A stretch of 63,006 nt of DNA from Spirochaetaceae bacterium (GCA_025356015.1 JANXYO010000121.1:1-63006), one strand, 5' to 3'; numbered from the stretch's first letter, positions 26,737 to 36,379 are shown. Made by a program: numbers and translations. Notes: generated from the sequence alone by a model not told the origin.

Positions 26737-29580
26737 TTACTTGGTCGGCTTGCGGAGGGGCTTCTTGGCCACGGCCTTTGCGGCTGCCTTGGGCGCTATC
26801 TTGGCCTTGGCCTTGGGGGCGCTCTTGGTCTTGGTCTCGGCCTTGGCCTTGGGCGCGCTCGCCTTCTTGGCCTTGGGCTTCGCCGCTGTCTTCGCGAGCT
26901 TGTCCTCGATCACTGCCTGGGCGGCGGCGAGGCGGGAGACGGGCACGCGGAAGGGGCTCGACGAGACGTAGTTCATCCCGACACGGTGGCAGAACTTGAC
27001 GGAGTTGAGCTCGCCGCCGTGCTCGCCACAGATGCCGATCTTGAGATCCTTGCGGACCGAGCGGCCCTTCTCGATGCCCATTTTCACGAGCATTCCGACG
27101 CCTTCCTGGTCGAGGCTCTGGAAGGGGTCGTACTTGAACACGCCGGCCTTCTTCTCGTCGACGTAGTCGGGCAGGAACTTGCCCGCGTCGTCGCGGGAGA
27201 TTCCGAGGGTCATCTGGGTAAGGTCGTTGGTGCCGAAGGAGAAGAACTCCGCGACGCCGGCGATCTTGTCGGCGAGGAGGGCGGCGCGGGGAACCTCGAT
27301 CATCGTCCCGACCATGTAGGGGAGCTTGACGCCCATGTCCTTGATGATCTTGTCGGCGACTTCCCTGGTCCTGACCTCGAGGATCTTGAGCTCCTTGGGG
27401 TCGATGACGAGGGGGATCATGATCTCCGGCAGGACCTTGACGCCCTTCTTGGCCATGTCGCAGGCGGCCTTGATGATGGCCGTGACCTGCATATCGAGGA
27501 TCTCGGGGAAGGTGATGGTGAGGCGGCAGCCACGGTGGCCGAGCATGGGGTTGGCCTCGTGGAGCTGCTCGACGCGCTGGCGGACCTGCTCGTAGCCAAG
27601 GCCCACGGCCTTGGCGAGGGAGCGCTGGCCGACCTCGTCGTGCGGGACGAACTCGTGCAGGGGGGGGTCGATGAGGCGGATGGTGACGGGGTAGCCGTCC
27701 ATCGCCTTGAAGATCCCGCGGAAATCCTCGGTCTGGAAGGGAAGAAGCTTGCCGAGGGCCTTCTTCCGGGTCTCGACGTCGTCGGCGACGATCATCTCGC
27801 GGATGGCGAGGATGCGCTCCTCGGAGTCGAAGAACATGTGCTCCGTGCGGCAAAGGCCGATGCCTTCGGCGCCGAGCTTGCGGCCATTCTCCGCGTCATA
27901 GGGAGTGTCGGCGTTCGTGCGGACCTTGAGGGTCTTGATCTGGTCGACCCAGGTCATGATGGTCTTGTAGGCCTCGGATGGCTCGGGCTTCACGAGCTTG
28001 AGCTCGCCGAGGTAGACATTGCCGGCGGAAGAGTCGAGGGTGATGAAGTCGCCCTCCTTGATCGTCTTGCCGGCGACCGAGAACTGCTTTTTCGTGTAGT
28101 CGATGTCGAGCTTCTCGCAACCGACGATGCAGCTCTTGCCCCAGCCGCGGGCGACGACGGCCGCGTGGCTGGTCTTGCCGCCGGTGGCGGTGAGGATGCC
28201 GGAGGCCGCGTGCATGCCGCCGACGTCCTCGGGGCTGGTCTCCTTGCGCACAAGGATGACCTTCTCGCCCTTGGCGGCCCAGTCCTCGGCGACCTTGGCG
28301 TTGAAGACGACCTTGCCCACGGCGGCGCCGGGGACGGCGTCGATGCCCGTGACGAGGAAGGCGTCCTTGAGCTTCTTGAGATCTGCCTTGTCGATCATCG
28401 GGTAGAAGATTCCCTCGATGTCGTTGGTCTTGATCCGGGAGATCGCCTGCTCCTTGGTGATGAGCTTCTCGCCCACCATGTCGACGGCGATCTTGAAGGC
28501 GGCGAAGGGTGAGCGCTTGCCAGTGCGGCACTGGAGCATGTACAGCTTCTCTTCCTCGACGGTGAATTCGAGGTCCTGCATGTCCTTGTAGTGCTTCTCG
28601 AGCTTCTTGCGGACGTCGAGGAGCTGCTTGTAGGCCTTGGGGTCCTTCTTCTCGAAGTCGGAGAGCTTGATGGGAGTCCGGATGCCCGCGACCACGTCCT
28701 CGCCCTGGGCGTTGATCAGATAGTCGCCGTAGAACTCGTCCACCCCGGTGTTCGGGTCGCGTGTGAAGCAGACGCCGGTGCCGGAGGTGTCGCCCATGTT
28801 GCCGAAGACCATCTGCACGATATTGACCGCCGTGCCCTTGGCGCCCTGGATTTTCTCGACCTTGCGGTAGGTGACGGCCTTGTCAGCCATCCATGAGCCG
28901 AAGACCGCGTTGATCGAGCCCTTGAGCTGCTCGAGGGGGTTCTGGGGGAAGTCCTTCTTGATGTGCTGCTTGTAGAGGACCTTGAAGTTCGCGATGAGCT
29001 CGGAGAGCTCGGCCTCGTTGACGTCGGTGTCGAGGACCTTGGCTCCGGAGGCGAGGCCGAGGCGCTTTCGGGTCCTGGTCTCCTTGATCTCGCCAAAGGC
29101 CTCGTCGAACTCGGCTCGCTCGATGCCCATGGCGGTGGAGCCGTACATCATGATGAAGCGGCGGTAGGCGTCCATCGCGAAACGGCGGTTGCCCGTCTTC
29201 TTTGCGAGGCCTTCGACCGAGGCGTCCGTCAGGCCCAGGTTGAGGATCGTCTCCATCATGCCGGGCATGGAGACGGCGGCGCCCGAGCGGACGGAGACGA
29301 GGAGGGGATCCTTGGGATCGCCGAGCTTCTTGCCGGTCACCTTCTCGAGGCGCTTGAGGTGCTTGGCCATCTCCTCGTCGAGGCCGGCGGGCCACTTCCT
29401 GCCGTTCTTGTAGTAGAGGTCGCAGACCTCGGTCGTGATCGTGAAACCGGCAGGGACGGGAAGGCCGATCTTGGTCATCTCGGCCAGGCCGGCTCCTTTG
29501 CCGCCCAGGAGCTCTTTCTTGCTGCCGTCGCCCTCGGCGACGCCAGCGCCGAATGCGTAGACGTACTTGGTCTTGGCCAT
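26737..29580 (-). CDS. ppdK: Pyruvate, phosphate dikinase with Lys/Ala-rich tail
   Basis: PPDK interconverts pyruvate, ATP and Pi with PEP, AMP and PPi, often in the glycolytic direction in anaerobes. From ATG 29580 (MAKTKYVYAFG) it is 947 residues with the N-terminal ATP-grasp domain, the phosphohistidine loop GGKTSHAAVVARGWG (His near 472), and a PEP-binding barrel with the Cys of GICGEHGGE near 850. The canonical enzyme ends about residue 885. Here about 60 more residues of Lys, Ala and Pro follow (KAKAETKTKSAPKAKAK), resembling histone H1-type tails. GGAGGAT precedes the ATG. Confidence 0.96.
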   Translation of the reverse strand: MAKTKYVYAFGAGVAEGDGSKKELLGGKGAGLAEMTKIGLPVPAGFTITTEVCDLYYKNGRKWPAGLDEEMAKHLKRLEKVTGKKLGDPKDPLLVSVRSGAAVSMPGMMETILNLGLTDASVEGLAKKTGNRRFAMDAYRRFIMMYGSTAMGIERAEFDEAFGEIKETRTRKRLGLASGAKVLDTDVNEAELSELIANFKVLYKQHIKKDFPQNPLEQLKGSINAVFGSWMADKAVTYRKVEKIQGAKGTAVNIVQMVFGNMGDTSGTGVCFTRDPNTGVDEFYGDYLINAQGEDVVAGIRTPIKLSDFEKKDPKAYKQLLDVRKKLEKHYKDMQDLEFTVEEEKLYMLQCRTGKRSPFAAFKIAVDMVGEKLITKEQAISRIKTNDIEGIFYPMIDKADLKKLKDAFLVTGIDAVPGAAVGKVVFNAKVAEDWAAKGEKVILVRKETSPEDVGGMHAASGILTATGGKTSHAAVVARGWGKSCIVGCEKLDIDYTKKQFSVAGKTIKEGDFITLDSSAGNVYLGELKLVKPEPSEAYKTIMTWVDQIKTLKVRTNADTPYDAENGRKLGAEGIGLCRTEHMFFDSEERILAIREMIVADDVETRKKALGKLLPFQTEDFRGIFKAMDGYPVTIRLIDPPLHEFVPHDEVGQRSLAKAVGLGYEQVRQRVEQLHEANPMLGHRGCRLTITFPEILDMQVTAIIKAACDMAKKGVKVLPEIMIPLVIDPKELKILEVRTREVADKIIKDMGVKLPYMVGTMIEVPRAALLADKIAGVAEFFSFGTNDLTQMTLGISRDDAGKFLPDYVDEKKAGVFKYDPFQSLDQEGVGMLVKMGIEKGRSVRKDLKIGICGEHGGELNSVKFCHRVGMNYVSSSPFRVPVSRLAAAQAVIEDKLAKTAAKPKAKKASAPKAKAETKTKSAPKAKAKIAPKAAAKAVAKKPLRKPTK

Positions 29581-29627
29581 AATGTAGGATCCTCCGTAGT
29601 GCGTAGGGGTCATGAAGATACGGGGTA

Positions 29628-29656
29628 AAAGTACCGGAAAGGGTATTGACTGTCAA
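29628..29656 (-). promoter_or_regulatory. ppdK promoter
   Basis: On the minus strand TTGACA (29656-29651), 17 bases, then TACTTT (29633-29628). The predicted start near 29621 gives a leader of about 40 bases with a GGAGG ribosome-binding site, in contrast to the leaderless promoters in the window. Confidence 0.75.
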
Positions 29657-29755
29657 GGAACGTGGAGAAATGCCCCCTTGCGCGCCCCAGCGAAGTTGGG
29701 CGCTTTCGCTTGACAGGGGCAGGGAGGGCGGGCCGGGCCAGCCGGCTCTGGGAAG

Positions 29756-30916
29756 CTAGAGGTACAGGCCGAGGGTGATTACCGTGAGGTCCGATCCCTG
29801 CATCTGGTTCACCAGGGACTCGAACTTCACGTTGACCTTCTCGCAGGCCTCGGAGAGGTAGGAGAGGTAGTACAGGCCCAGCTCGGTGTTGGCCTCGCTC
29901 TCGGGCAGCTGCTTGTAGAAGTCCTGGAGGCTCTTCTTCTTGAGATCGATGTTCTTGCGGTCGTCGAAGAGCTCCTTGACCGCCTGGTATTCGGATTCCT
30001 TGTTGTAGAGCGTTATCTGGAGGCGTCCCTGGGTGCCCACCGACACTCCCCGGGAGCCGAGCTTCCACGAGAGATAGACGAGCTCGCCCTTGTGCTCCAG
30101 GGACTCGATCACCTGCCTGCGGATATTCGGATCAAAGAGCACTGCGTTCATGTCGACAGCGCCCTTGAATATGAGCTTCGCTTCGCGCTTGAGGTTGGAG
30201 TTCTCCGCGTTCATCGCGAGCTCCATGATCATCAGGGAGACGTACTCGGCGATCTTCGATTTCTCCATGTACTCGGCGAGGGCGGTGCGCAGGTCCTTCA
30301 CGAGCTGCTCGTAGCCGTCGGCGCCCTTGAATTTCGCGACGATGAACCAGGTGAAGGGCCGCAGGTTGTTGAGGAACTTCTCGGACAGAAGCAGCTGGAT
30401 GTTCTTCTCTTCCGGCAGCAGGGCGGTGTTCTTGCTGATATAGGCGTACATCGGGGCAAGGATCTGCTGCTTGATCTCCAGGAGGTCCTTGGCCTTGTCC
30501 TTGAGGACAGTCTGGAGGAAGGCGTCGTTGATCCTCGTCTTGTCGTCGATGATGTTCGCGGGGTTGAGCCGGTTCCACTTCTTTATGACGTCGCTGGCGA
30601 GGATGCGCGCAAAGATGTAGGTGTCGTATTGCCGGTAGAGCATGGAGTACACGACGAGCTTGGACAGATCCATGATGTCCTGGCGCGCCGACATGAGCTC
30701 GCTCTTGGATATCTCGACCTTGGAGATGTAGTCGACCAGGATCATCCGCTGGAGTGATGCGGGCGTGAAGCTGTCAAGGATTATTCCGTATTCCTCGACA
30801 TTGTCCGCAAGTTTGAATTTCTTGAGGTTCTTGCCCTTCCGAATGAAGAAGGTCGTCCCTTCCTCGGTGAGCACGAGCTTTACCGGAAGATCGATTACGC
30901 TCTTGCGCTCCTGCAT
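29756..30916 (-). CDS. Conserved-looking cytoplasmic protein, unknown function
   Basis: The 386-residue protein has no signal peptide or membrane helix and is largely helical with many Lys and Glu. It opens with a small beta segment (RKSVIDLPVKLVLTEEGTTFF) followed by long helices. I recognise no family. The ATG at 30916 has AAGG about 7 bases ahead. Its promoter region is shared with the divergent M28-like gene; GATAAT and TATACT occur near 31010-31020 on its strand. Codon use resembles its neighbours, so it looks native. Confidence 0.7.
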   Translation of the reverse strand: MQERKSVIDLPVKLVLTEEGTTFFIRKGKNLKKFKLADNVEEYGIILDSFTPASLQRMILVDYISKVEISKSELMSARQDIMDLSKLVVYSMLYRQYDTYIFARILASDVIKKWNRLNPANIIDDKTRINDAFLQTVLKDKAKDLLEIKQQILAPMYAYISKNTALLPEEKNIQLLLSEKFLNNLRPFTWFIVAKFKGADGYEQLVKDLRTALAEYMEKSKIAEYVSLMIMELAMNAENSNLKREAKLIFKGAVDMNAVLFDPNIRRQVIESLEHKGELVYLSWKLGSRGVSVGTQGRLQITLYNKESEYQAVKELFDDRKNIDLKKKSLQDFYKQLPESEANTELGLYYLSYLSEACEKVNVKFESLVNQMQGSDLTVITLGLYL

Positions 30917-31039
30917 TCCTCGCCCTTCAAAGGCCGGCTCGAGCTGCTGCCCGGCTGCTTAGGCCCTGTGTAGATCCCGAGCCGCATGTTCGGCGGCACG
31001 GGTGAGTATATGAGATTATCGGCTCGAAGGTAAGCAGTA

Positions 31040-31069
31040 TTGACGAAGGACCGTCGGCCTTCCTATGCT
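31040..31069 (+). promoter_or_regulatory. Leaderless promoter of M28-like gene
   Basis: TTGACG (31040-31045), 18 bases, TATGCT (31064-31069). The -10 overlaps an in-frame ATG at 31065, which cannot then be the start; GTG 31077 lies 7 bases after the -10 and coincides with the predicted transcription start. Confidence 0.65.
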
Positions 31070-31076
31070 CCTTTGC

Positions 31077-33344
31077 GTGAAGTGGGTTCCGCTCCTCGTG
31101 CTCCTCTCCAGCCTCGCATCGATGCGGCCCGCGTTAGCGGTTTCTGTAGCCCTGCCGGCAGGGACCGAGCTCCCCTCCTTCGAGACCAGGCTCGCCTATA
31201 TCGAATCCCTGGGCCGCAGGACCGAGAATTCCCCCTCCGAGGCCGCCGCCTTCAGCTATATAGAGACTGTCTGCGCTGCGGCCGGAATCGAGACCAGGTC
31301 CTCGGGATTCGGGGAGTCGGTGGCCGGCTTCTCGTTCTCAAGGATACTTGAGGTGGCAATAAAAGGAGCGGGGTCCCAGGAGCTTGCGATCGTGGTAGGG
31401 GTGGATTCCTGGGTGGACTCGGCCGAGGGATCCGAGGGCTCCCTCGCGATCGCCCTTGCCCTCTCCGAGCTCGAGCGCCTCTCGAGGGCGAGCTCCTCGG
31501 GCCAGGTGCCACCGGTGTCGCTCCGCTTTGTGTTCCTCGGAGCCGAAAAGCGCGGCCGGCAGGCCGCGGCCGAGGTGGCGTCCCTCGGTTCGCGGACCTG
31601 GATCGCAAGGGAAGAGGGGACCGGAAACCTTGCGGTCATCTACCTCGATTTCGACCGGTATCCCGCGGCTGTCAGGCTCAGGAGCGCGGGCGCGGGGATC
31701 CTTTCGCCATTTTGGCTCTATGACCGTGCTCGCCGCGCCCTCGAGACCTCGGGCCTGCCCCTCGCCCTCCAGGCTAACCGACTCATGCTCTATCGACTTG
31801 GTCTCATTGACAGCTATGGTCCGGTCCGGCCCTATCTCGAGGCTGGCATGCCGGCCATCGAGCTCTCCGGCGAAGGCGTCGCTGCCCAGCCGGCCAAAGC
31901 TTCGGCATGGTTCTCCTCCTTCATCGATTCCTTCCTCCTGGCCAGCGCCTCGGGCTTCCCCTCCTCCTGGGATCGGCACTACATCGCCTTCCAGCTTGGC
32001 TCCGCGAGTGCCGTTGTGCGCGAGACGAGCTATGTCGGCTTTCTTGTCCTTTTCTCCGCGGCCGCCGCCGCGGCCATACTCCTGCTCACTGTCCTCCGCC
32101 GGGAAAGCACCCGCCTGCTCCTGCGGCGCAGCCCCGCCGTGGTCGGCCAGCTCCTGGCCCTCTTTGTCGCCTTGGCGGGTATCTTCCTTGCCGAGGGAGG
32201 CCTGGCCCAGCTTGAGGCACTGGTGCTCGGCTCGGGCGAGGCCTGGAAACTGGCTCCACGGCTCTTCGCGGGAGCGAGGACAGCCTCGATCTTCCTCCTC
32301 TTCCTGGCCTTGCTCTCCATCCTCGTCGAGCGCAAGGCCCTCACCGCGAATCCCTATTTCTACGAGTTCGCTGCCCTCTCCTGTCTCGGAGTCGACATCT
32401 ACGTCTTCTCGGCTATCAGCCTACCCCTGTCATTCTACTTCGTGTGGGCCTTCCTCGTTGTCGCCCTCTCCCTCTGGGCTCGGAAGCCCTGGGCCACGAT
32501 CGTGGCCTACGGGATCATGTACGCCCCCCTCCTCCTCCTTGCGGGCGAGCTCTTCGCCAGGCCCGAGTATTCAGTCTATGTCCACATCATAGCCCCGGGG
32601 AGGAAAGGGGTTTTCACCCTAGCCGCCCTCACCCTTCCTTTTTTCACCTTCACGGTGAGCCCCTTGCTCTTCTATGCCCCCCACGGGGCGATGGCCAGGA
32701 AGCGTGTTGCCCTTATCTTTCTCGGCTGCGCCCTGGCCCTGGAGGGACTCCTTCTCGCCTATGCGGTCCTTGGTCCGGCGAGGGCCGGCCCCGGGGCCGC
32801 CTCTCCCTTCGGCATTTCCGAGACCGTCGACCAGGACTCGGGGCAGTTTTCCGCCGTGCTCAGCGCAGAGCGCAGGCTTGGCAAGGGGACGATCAGGAGG
32901 GCTGGGTTTCCGATCGGCTACGAATCCCTGGGGGACCACACCCTGCTCTCGGGAGCCGACGAAAGCAAGAGGCTGAGGTTCCGCGAGTCGCGGGACCTCT
33001 TTCTTGACCGAGTCACTGAGCACATCGGCCTTTCCTTCACGGAGGCTCCATACGGCCTGTCGCTGAACATCCAATCGGAAACCGAGCTCCATATCTATGA
33101 CTGCAACTTCCCCTTCCGCGTCGCTCTCGATGGGCACTCCGCCAGCATCGACGTCGGTGTCAACCCGGGACCTGCTGTCGATATCGCCCTGACCGTCCCC
33201 GGGGATTTCAGGGCCGGGCTGCTCGCGAGGGCCATCTACCTGTCCCCTCCGGCCGTATGGCTCTTCCCCGACGGCTCCTCGCCCAAGCCCGGGCAGTTCC
33301 AGGTCCTCGCATCGACCGAGATATCGGCAGGAGCTGCCCGGTGA
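31077..33344 (+). CDS. M28-peptidase-like multi-pass membrane protein
   Basis: The 755-residue protein begins with a signal peptide from GTG 31077 (KWVPLLVLLSSLASMRPALA). Residues 25-290 resemble the M28 aminopeptidase fold (SEAAAFSYIETVCAAAGIETR; IALALSELERL; LRFVFLGAEKRG). The zinc ligands are poorly kept: VGVDSW stands where HxD is expected and AEKRG where AEE is expected. About eight membrane helices (about 320-560) and an extracytoplasmic C-terminal domain follow. The arrangement recalls Fxna-type M28 membrane proteins. It may be an inactive peptidase acting as a binding protein. The dinB start overlaps its stop. Confidence 0.72.
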   Translation: MKWVPLLVLLSSLASMRPALAVSVALPAGTELPSFETRLAYIESLGRRTENSPSEAAAFSYIETVCAAAGIETRSSGFGESVAGFSFSRILEVAIKGAGSQELAIVVGVDSWVDSAEGSEGSLAIALALSELERLSRASSSGQVPPVSLRFVFLGAEKRGRQAAAEVASLGSRTWIAREEGTGNLAVIYLDFDRYPAAVRLRSAGAGILSPFWLYDRARRALETSGLPLALQANRLMLYRLGLIDSYGPVRPYLEAGMPAIELSGEGVAAQPAKASAWFSSFIDSFLLASASGFPSSWDRHYIAFQLGSASAVVRETSYVGFLVLFSAAAAAAILLLTVLRRESTRLLLRRSPAVVGQLLALFVALAGIFLAEGGLAQLEALVLGSGEAWKLAPRLFAGARTASIFLLFLALLSILVERKALTANPYFYEFAALSCLGVDIYVFSAISLPLSFYFVWAFLVVALSLWARKPWATIVAYGIMYAPLLLLAGELFARPEYSVYVHIIAPGRKGVFTLAALTLPFFTFTVSPLLFYAPHGAMARKRVALIFLGCALALEGLLLAYAVLGPARAGPGAASPFGISETVDQDSGQFSAVLSAERRLGKGTIRRAGFPIGYESLGDHTLLSGADESKRLRFRESRDLFLDRVTEHIGLSFTEAPYGLSLNIQSETELHIYDCNFPFRVALDGHSASIDVGVNPGPAVDIALTVPGDFRAGLLARAIYLSPPAVWLFPDGSSPKPGQFQVLASTEISAGAAR

Positions 33345-34588
33345 GCAGGCTCATCTTCCACATCGACATCGATGCCTTCTTCGCCTCTGTCGAGCAGCTG
33401 GACAATCCCTCCCTCGCGGGCAGGCCGGTGATCGTCGGGGCGAGCCCTGGCCATCGCGGTGTGGTCTCGACCTGCTCCTACGAGGCCCGGGCCTTCGGGG
33501 TCCATTCGGCGATGCCAATATCGGAGGCCTTCAAGCGATGCCCACAGGGCGTCTACCTTCCCGTGAGGATGGAGCGCTACGCCGAGCTCTCCGCCGCCGT
33601 CATGGAGTGCTTCGCTGGCTTCACGCCCGACATGCGCCGGGTATCGGTCGACGAGGCCTTCCTCGACATGACGGGAACCGAGAGGCTCTGGGGCGAGCCT
33701 GCGGGAGCGGCGAGGCTCATCAAAGAAAGGGTGAGGGCCGCGAGCGGCCTCAGCATCTCGGTCGGGATAGCCCCGAATCCCTATGTCGCCAAGATCGCCT
33801 CGGGCCTCCGCAAGCCAGACGGCCTTGTCATCGTCGAGCCCGGCGGTGAGGAGGCCTTCATGCTTGCCCTGCCCCTGTCCAAGCTCTGGGGTGCGGGGCA
33901 AAAGACCCAGGAACGCTTCAGGGAGCTCGGGATAGCCAGCATCGCCCAACTCGTCTCCCTGGGCCAGGCACAGATCTCCTCGCTTTTCGGGAAGGCTGGT
34001 GGCCAGTTCATATACAGCGCGGTGCGGGGCCGCGATCCGGGCATCATGGGCGGCGAGATCGAAAGCAGGTCAATGAGCGCCGAGACAACCTTCGAGCGCG
34101 ACATCTGCGAGCGAGAGAGCATCGAGGCGGTTTTGATGGGCCTCGCAGACGAGCTGTCCTACAGGCTCTGGTCAGAGGGACTGCGCTCGCGCACTGTCAC
34201 CCTCAAGCTCCGCCTCCACGATTTCACGACCCTCTCAAGGCGCTCAACGCGCCGTTCCTACTACCTGGCGGCCGAGGACGCCTTCAAGGACGCCCTCGCA
34301 CTGCTAGCCCGCTCCTGGGACGGCCGAACCGAGATACGCCTCATAGGGCTTGGCTTCGCCGACCTCGAGAGCGACTCAGGCGAGGTCCAGGGCGAGCTGT
34401 TCTCCGACGGGAACGAGAGGCGCCGCAGGGCCGAGACCGCCGTGTTCGAGATCGAGCAGAAGGGGCTCGGCAAGGTCACAAGGGCTAGGCTGATAGGGAG
34501 GGACAGGAGGGGCCCCTTGGGAGGAGAGGAGGCCAGGGGCTCCAAGGGCAAGGGAGGCGAGGGTCCCGGGGGAGGGAAGGCCCACTAG
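33341..34588 (+). CDS. dinB: DNA polymerase IV (Y-family)
   Basis: Pol IV carries out error-prone translesion synthesis. The 415-residue protein has FHIDIDAFFASVEQ with the catalytic Asp, the steric-gate region, SYEARAFGVHSAMP, RRVSVDEAFLDMTG with catalytic Asp-Glu, and SVGIAPNPYVAKIAS. The start is GTG 33341, overlapping the upstream stop as GTGA. The final 25 residues are Gly/Lys/Arg-rich and carry no clear QLVLP-type beta-clamp motif at the very end; ELFSDGN is a possible internal site. Its stop overlaps the convergent gene by four bases. Confidence 0.94.
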   Translation: MSRLIFHIDIDAFFASVEQLDNPSLAGRPVIVGASPGHRGVVSTCSYEARAFGVHSAMPISEAFKRCPQGVYLPVRMERYAELSAAVMECFAGFTPDMRRVSVDEAFLDMTGTERLWGEPAGAARLIKERVRAASGLSISVGIAPNPYVAKIASGLRKPDGLVIVEPGGEEAFMLALPLSKLWGAGQKTQERFRELGIASIAQLVSLGQAQISSLFGKAGGQFIYSAVRGRDPGIMGGEIESRSMSAETTFERDICERESIEAVLMGLADELSYRLWSEGLRSRTVTLKLRLHDFTTLSRRSTRRSYYLAAEDAFKDALALLARSWDGRTEIRLIGLGFADLESDSGEVQGELFSDGNERRRRAETAVFEIEQKGLGKVTRARLIGRDRRGPLGGEEARGSKGKGGEGPGGGKAH

Positions 34589-35721
34589 TCCTTCGCGAGG
34601 GCGTCCTCGACCTGGGCCGAGCGCTTGCGCAGCTCAGCCATCAGGGCCTCTCTCGCGCGCCTGTAACCGTCGGCCACCGCGGCTTCCCTGCTGCCTCCCT
34701 GGGCCCTGATGCCCTCGAGGGGCAGGGCCCAGACAGCGTGCCCGTCGGCCCGCACTATCCGGAAGCTCGCCCGCGCCTGGCCCGAGAAGATGTTGTACTT
34801 CTTGCCGTTGAGTTCCATCTGCCTGATCTCGCCAACCTCGACAAGGGCGAGGGCGACATAGGGTGAGGAGGCGTCGGCCCCGATCGCCGCGAGGGCTGCA
34901 GGGTCGCCTCCAAGGGCCTTGCGGAATCCCTCGGCCTCGAGTGCACCGTTGTAGGGCGTGAGCTTGAAGCCTGAGCTCTCGAGGGCCGAGACCAGGGTAT
35001 CGACGGTCAGAGGATCCCCAGCCTGGCCCAGCTCTGAAGATGCGAAGGCCACGATTCGCGCCACCTTAGCCGAGGGCAGGAAGGCGAAATCGCGGAAGAC
35101 GCTCTTGAACGCGTAGCTCTTCCCCCTCGCGCTGAAGACGGGGTATGCGCGGACGACCGCCTCCTTGCCGGGCTCGTCAAGGCGGGTCACTGTCGTGTTG
35201 GCCTTGCCATACGCGTCAGTGCTCACGAGGCCGACGATGCTCCCTGTGTTCTTCGTGAACTCGAAATGGATCGGCGCATCGGGGACAGGCGACTTGCCCG
35301 AGCCGAAGTTCTCGTAGAGGTACAGCCCCGGGGCGAGGGCGCCGGGTTTCCCGACGAGGCTGGTCAGGCCGGCGAGCTGCGTGCCCTTGGCGTCGAGCCA
35401 TTCCCCTGCGGGCTCGATGGAGAGTCTGGCCCCGATCCTCGCGAGCTCGGAGGCTGCGGCATCGGCGGCTGGCCTAGCCTCGGCCAGACCGGAATCCTCG
35501 AAGAGGGCAATGACGCCCACATAGGACCTGATGCCCTCCGACAGGTGGTTCGAGTCTATCGCGTCCCTGGCCTTTGCGAGCAGAGTCTCGGCTTCCCGGG
35601 CCTGGTTGGCCGGGTCGGTCTGGGAACTTGAGGGGATGGATCCGGATGCGAGGAGGATAGCGAGCAGGATAGCGAGCAGGAGGGCCTTGCCCGCCGCGTT
35701 CGAGAACCTGCGCTCTACCAT
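34585..35721 (-). CDS. Secreted/envelope protein with LPP20-like C-terminus
   Basis: The 378-residue protein (ATG 35721; ATG 35733 is also possible) has a hydrophobic N-terminus (GKALLLAILLAILLASGS) acting as signal peptide. A helical segment follows (NQAREAETLLAKARDAIDS), then beta-rich domains. The C-terminal region (YVALALVEVG...ARASFRIVRADGHAVWALPLEG...AREALMAELRKR, quoted in pieces) resembles proteins of the LPP20/FlgO type. The start overlaps the stop of the upstream lipoprotein gene. Function unknown. Confidence 0.7.
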   Translation of the reverse strand: MVERRFSNAAGKALLLAILLAILLASGSIPSSSQTDPANQAREAETLLAKARDAIDSNHLSEGIRSYVGVIALFEDSGLAEARPAADAAASELARIGARLSIEPAGEWLDAKGTQLAGLTSLVGKPGALAPGLYLYENFGSGKSPVPDAPIHFEFTKNTGSIVGLVSTDAYGKANTTVTRLDEPGKEAVVRAYPVFSARGKSYAFKSVFRDFAFLPSAKVARIVAFASSELGQAGDPLTVDTLVSALESSGFKLTPYNGALEAEGFRKALGGDPAALAAIGADASSPYVALALVEVGEIRQMELNGKKYNIFSGQARASFRIVRADGHAVWALPLEGIRAQGGSREAAVADGYRRAREALMAELRKRSAQVEDALAKD

Positions 35722-36359
35722 GTTACCGTCCATACTACCTTGCTGGGGCTCTCGATCAGGGCGACCACTGGGCTCGACCAGTCGACCTTAAGTCCGTCGC
35801 TGCTCGCCTTGCCTGTGCCGGGCGAAGTCACAGGCGTGGGGAGCCTGAGGACCAGAGAGATGCTGTAGCGTTCGAAGGCGACGTCGACAATCTTCTTCAG
35901 CTCGGGATCAAGGGCAGCCACCCCACCGGCCATCACAAGATCGAGCCTCCGCTTTCCTCCTTCTTCGAGGAAGCTCGCCCTCTCACCCTTTGGGTCAAGG
36001 AAGGCGGCGAGGCTCTTTGTGGTCGTGAAGGCGAGGGTGGCATCGACGATGAGGTCCTCCGCCTCTTCTTTCTGGGAATAGGAGGAAAGGCTGAGGCCAT
36101 CGATGCCGCTCACCGTCCTGTCGAAATCCTCCCTCGAGACGGGGAAAGGCAGGAGCTTCGCATTGGCCTCGAGGGCACCGAAGGACACTGCCATCTTCGA
36201 GATGGTGTAGTGGAGCTGCAAGGTTCCCGAGCCGTCCCTGGCGATGCTCGCCGTCGCGTCGACCCCGACGCAGGAAGCCAGAGACAGGGCGGCGAGGGCA
36301 AGCATTGCGGCCACGAGCTTGCGGCGCTGGGGCGGGTGCGGGGTGGGATGGCTTGGCAC
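35715..36359 (-). CDS. Putative lipoprotein, unknown function
   Basis: Starting at GTG 36359 with GAGAGGAGG 8 bases ahead, the 214-residue protein has a lipoprotein signal (KLVAAMLALAALSLASC) with the lipobox LASC. The mature part is beta-rich with Ser/Thr/Asp. A longer frame upstream overlaps the DUF503 gene and is rejected. It is likely anchored to the periplasmic side of a membrane and co-translated with the downstream envelope protein. Confidence 0.75.
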   Translation of the reverse strand: MPSHPTPHPPQRRKLVAAMLALAALSLASCVGVDATASIARDGSGTLQLHYTISKMAVSFGALEANAKLLPFPVSREDFDRTVSGIDGLSLSSYSQKEEAEDLIVDATLAFTTTKSLAAFLDPKGERASFLEEGGKRRLDLVMAGGVAALDPELKKIVDVAFERYSISLVLRLPTPVTSPGTGKASSDGLKVDWSSPVVALIESPSKVVWTVTW

Positions 36360-36379
36360 GGTGTGGACCTCCTCTCGTT

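Noticed and set aside
26641-28512. A 623-codon open frame antisense to ppdK
   Set aside because: It begins within the ppdK terminator and mirrors ppdK codons; no motif.
29682-29703. GCGCCC/GGGCGC hairpin between the 29756 gene and ppdK promoter as a terminator
   Set aside because: On the minus strand, where it would have to act, no T-run follows; the T-rich side is on plus where no gene ends.
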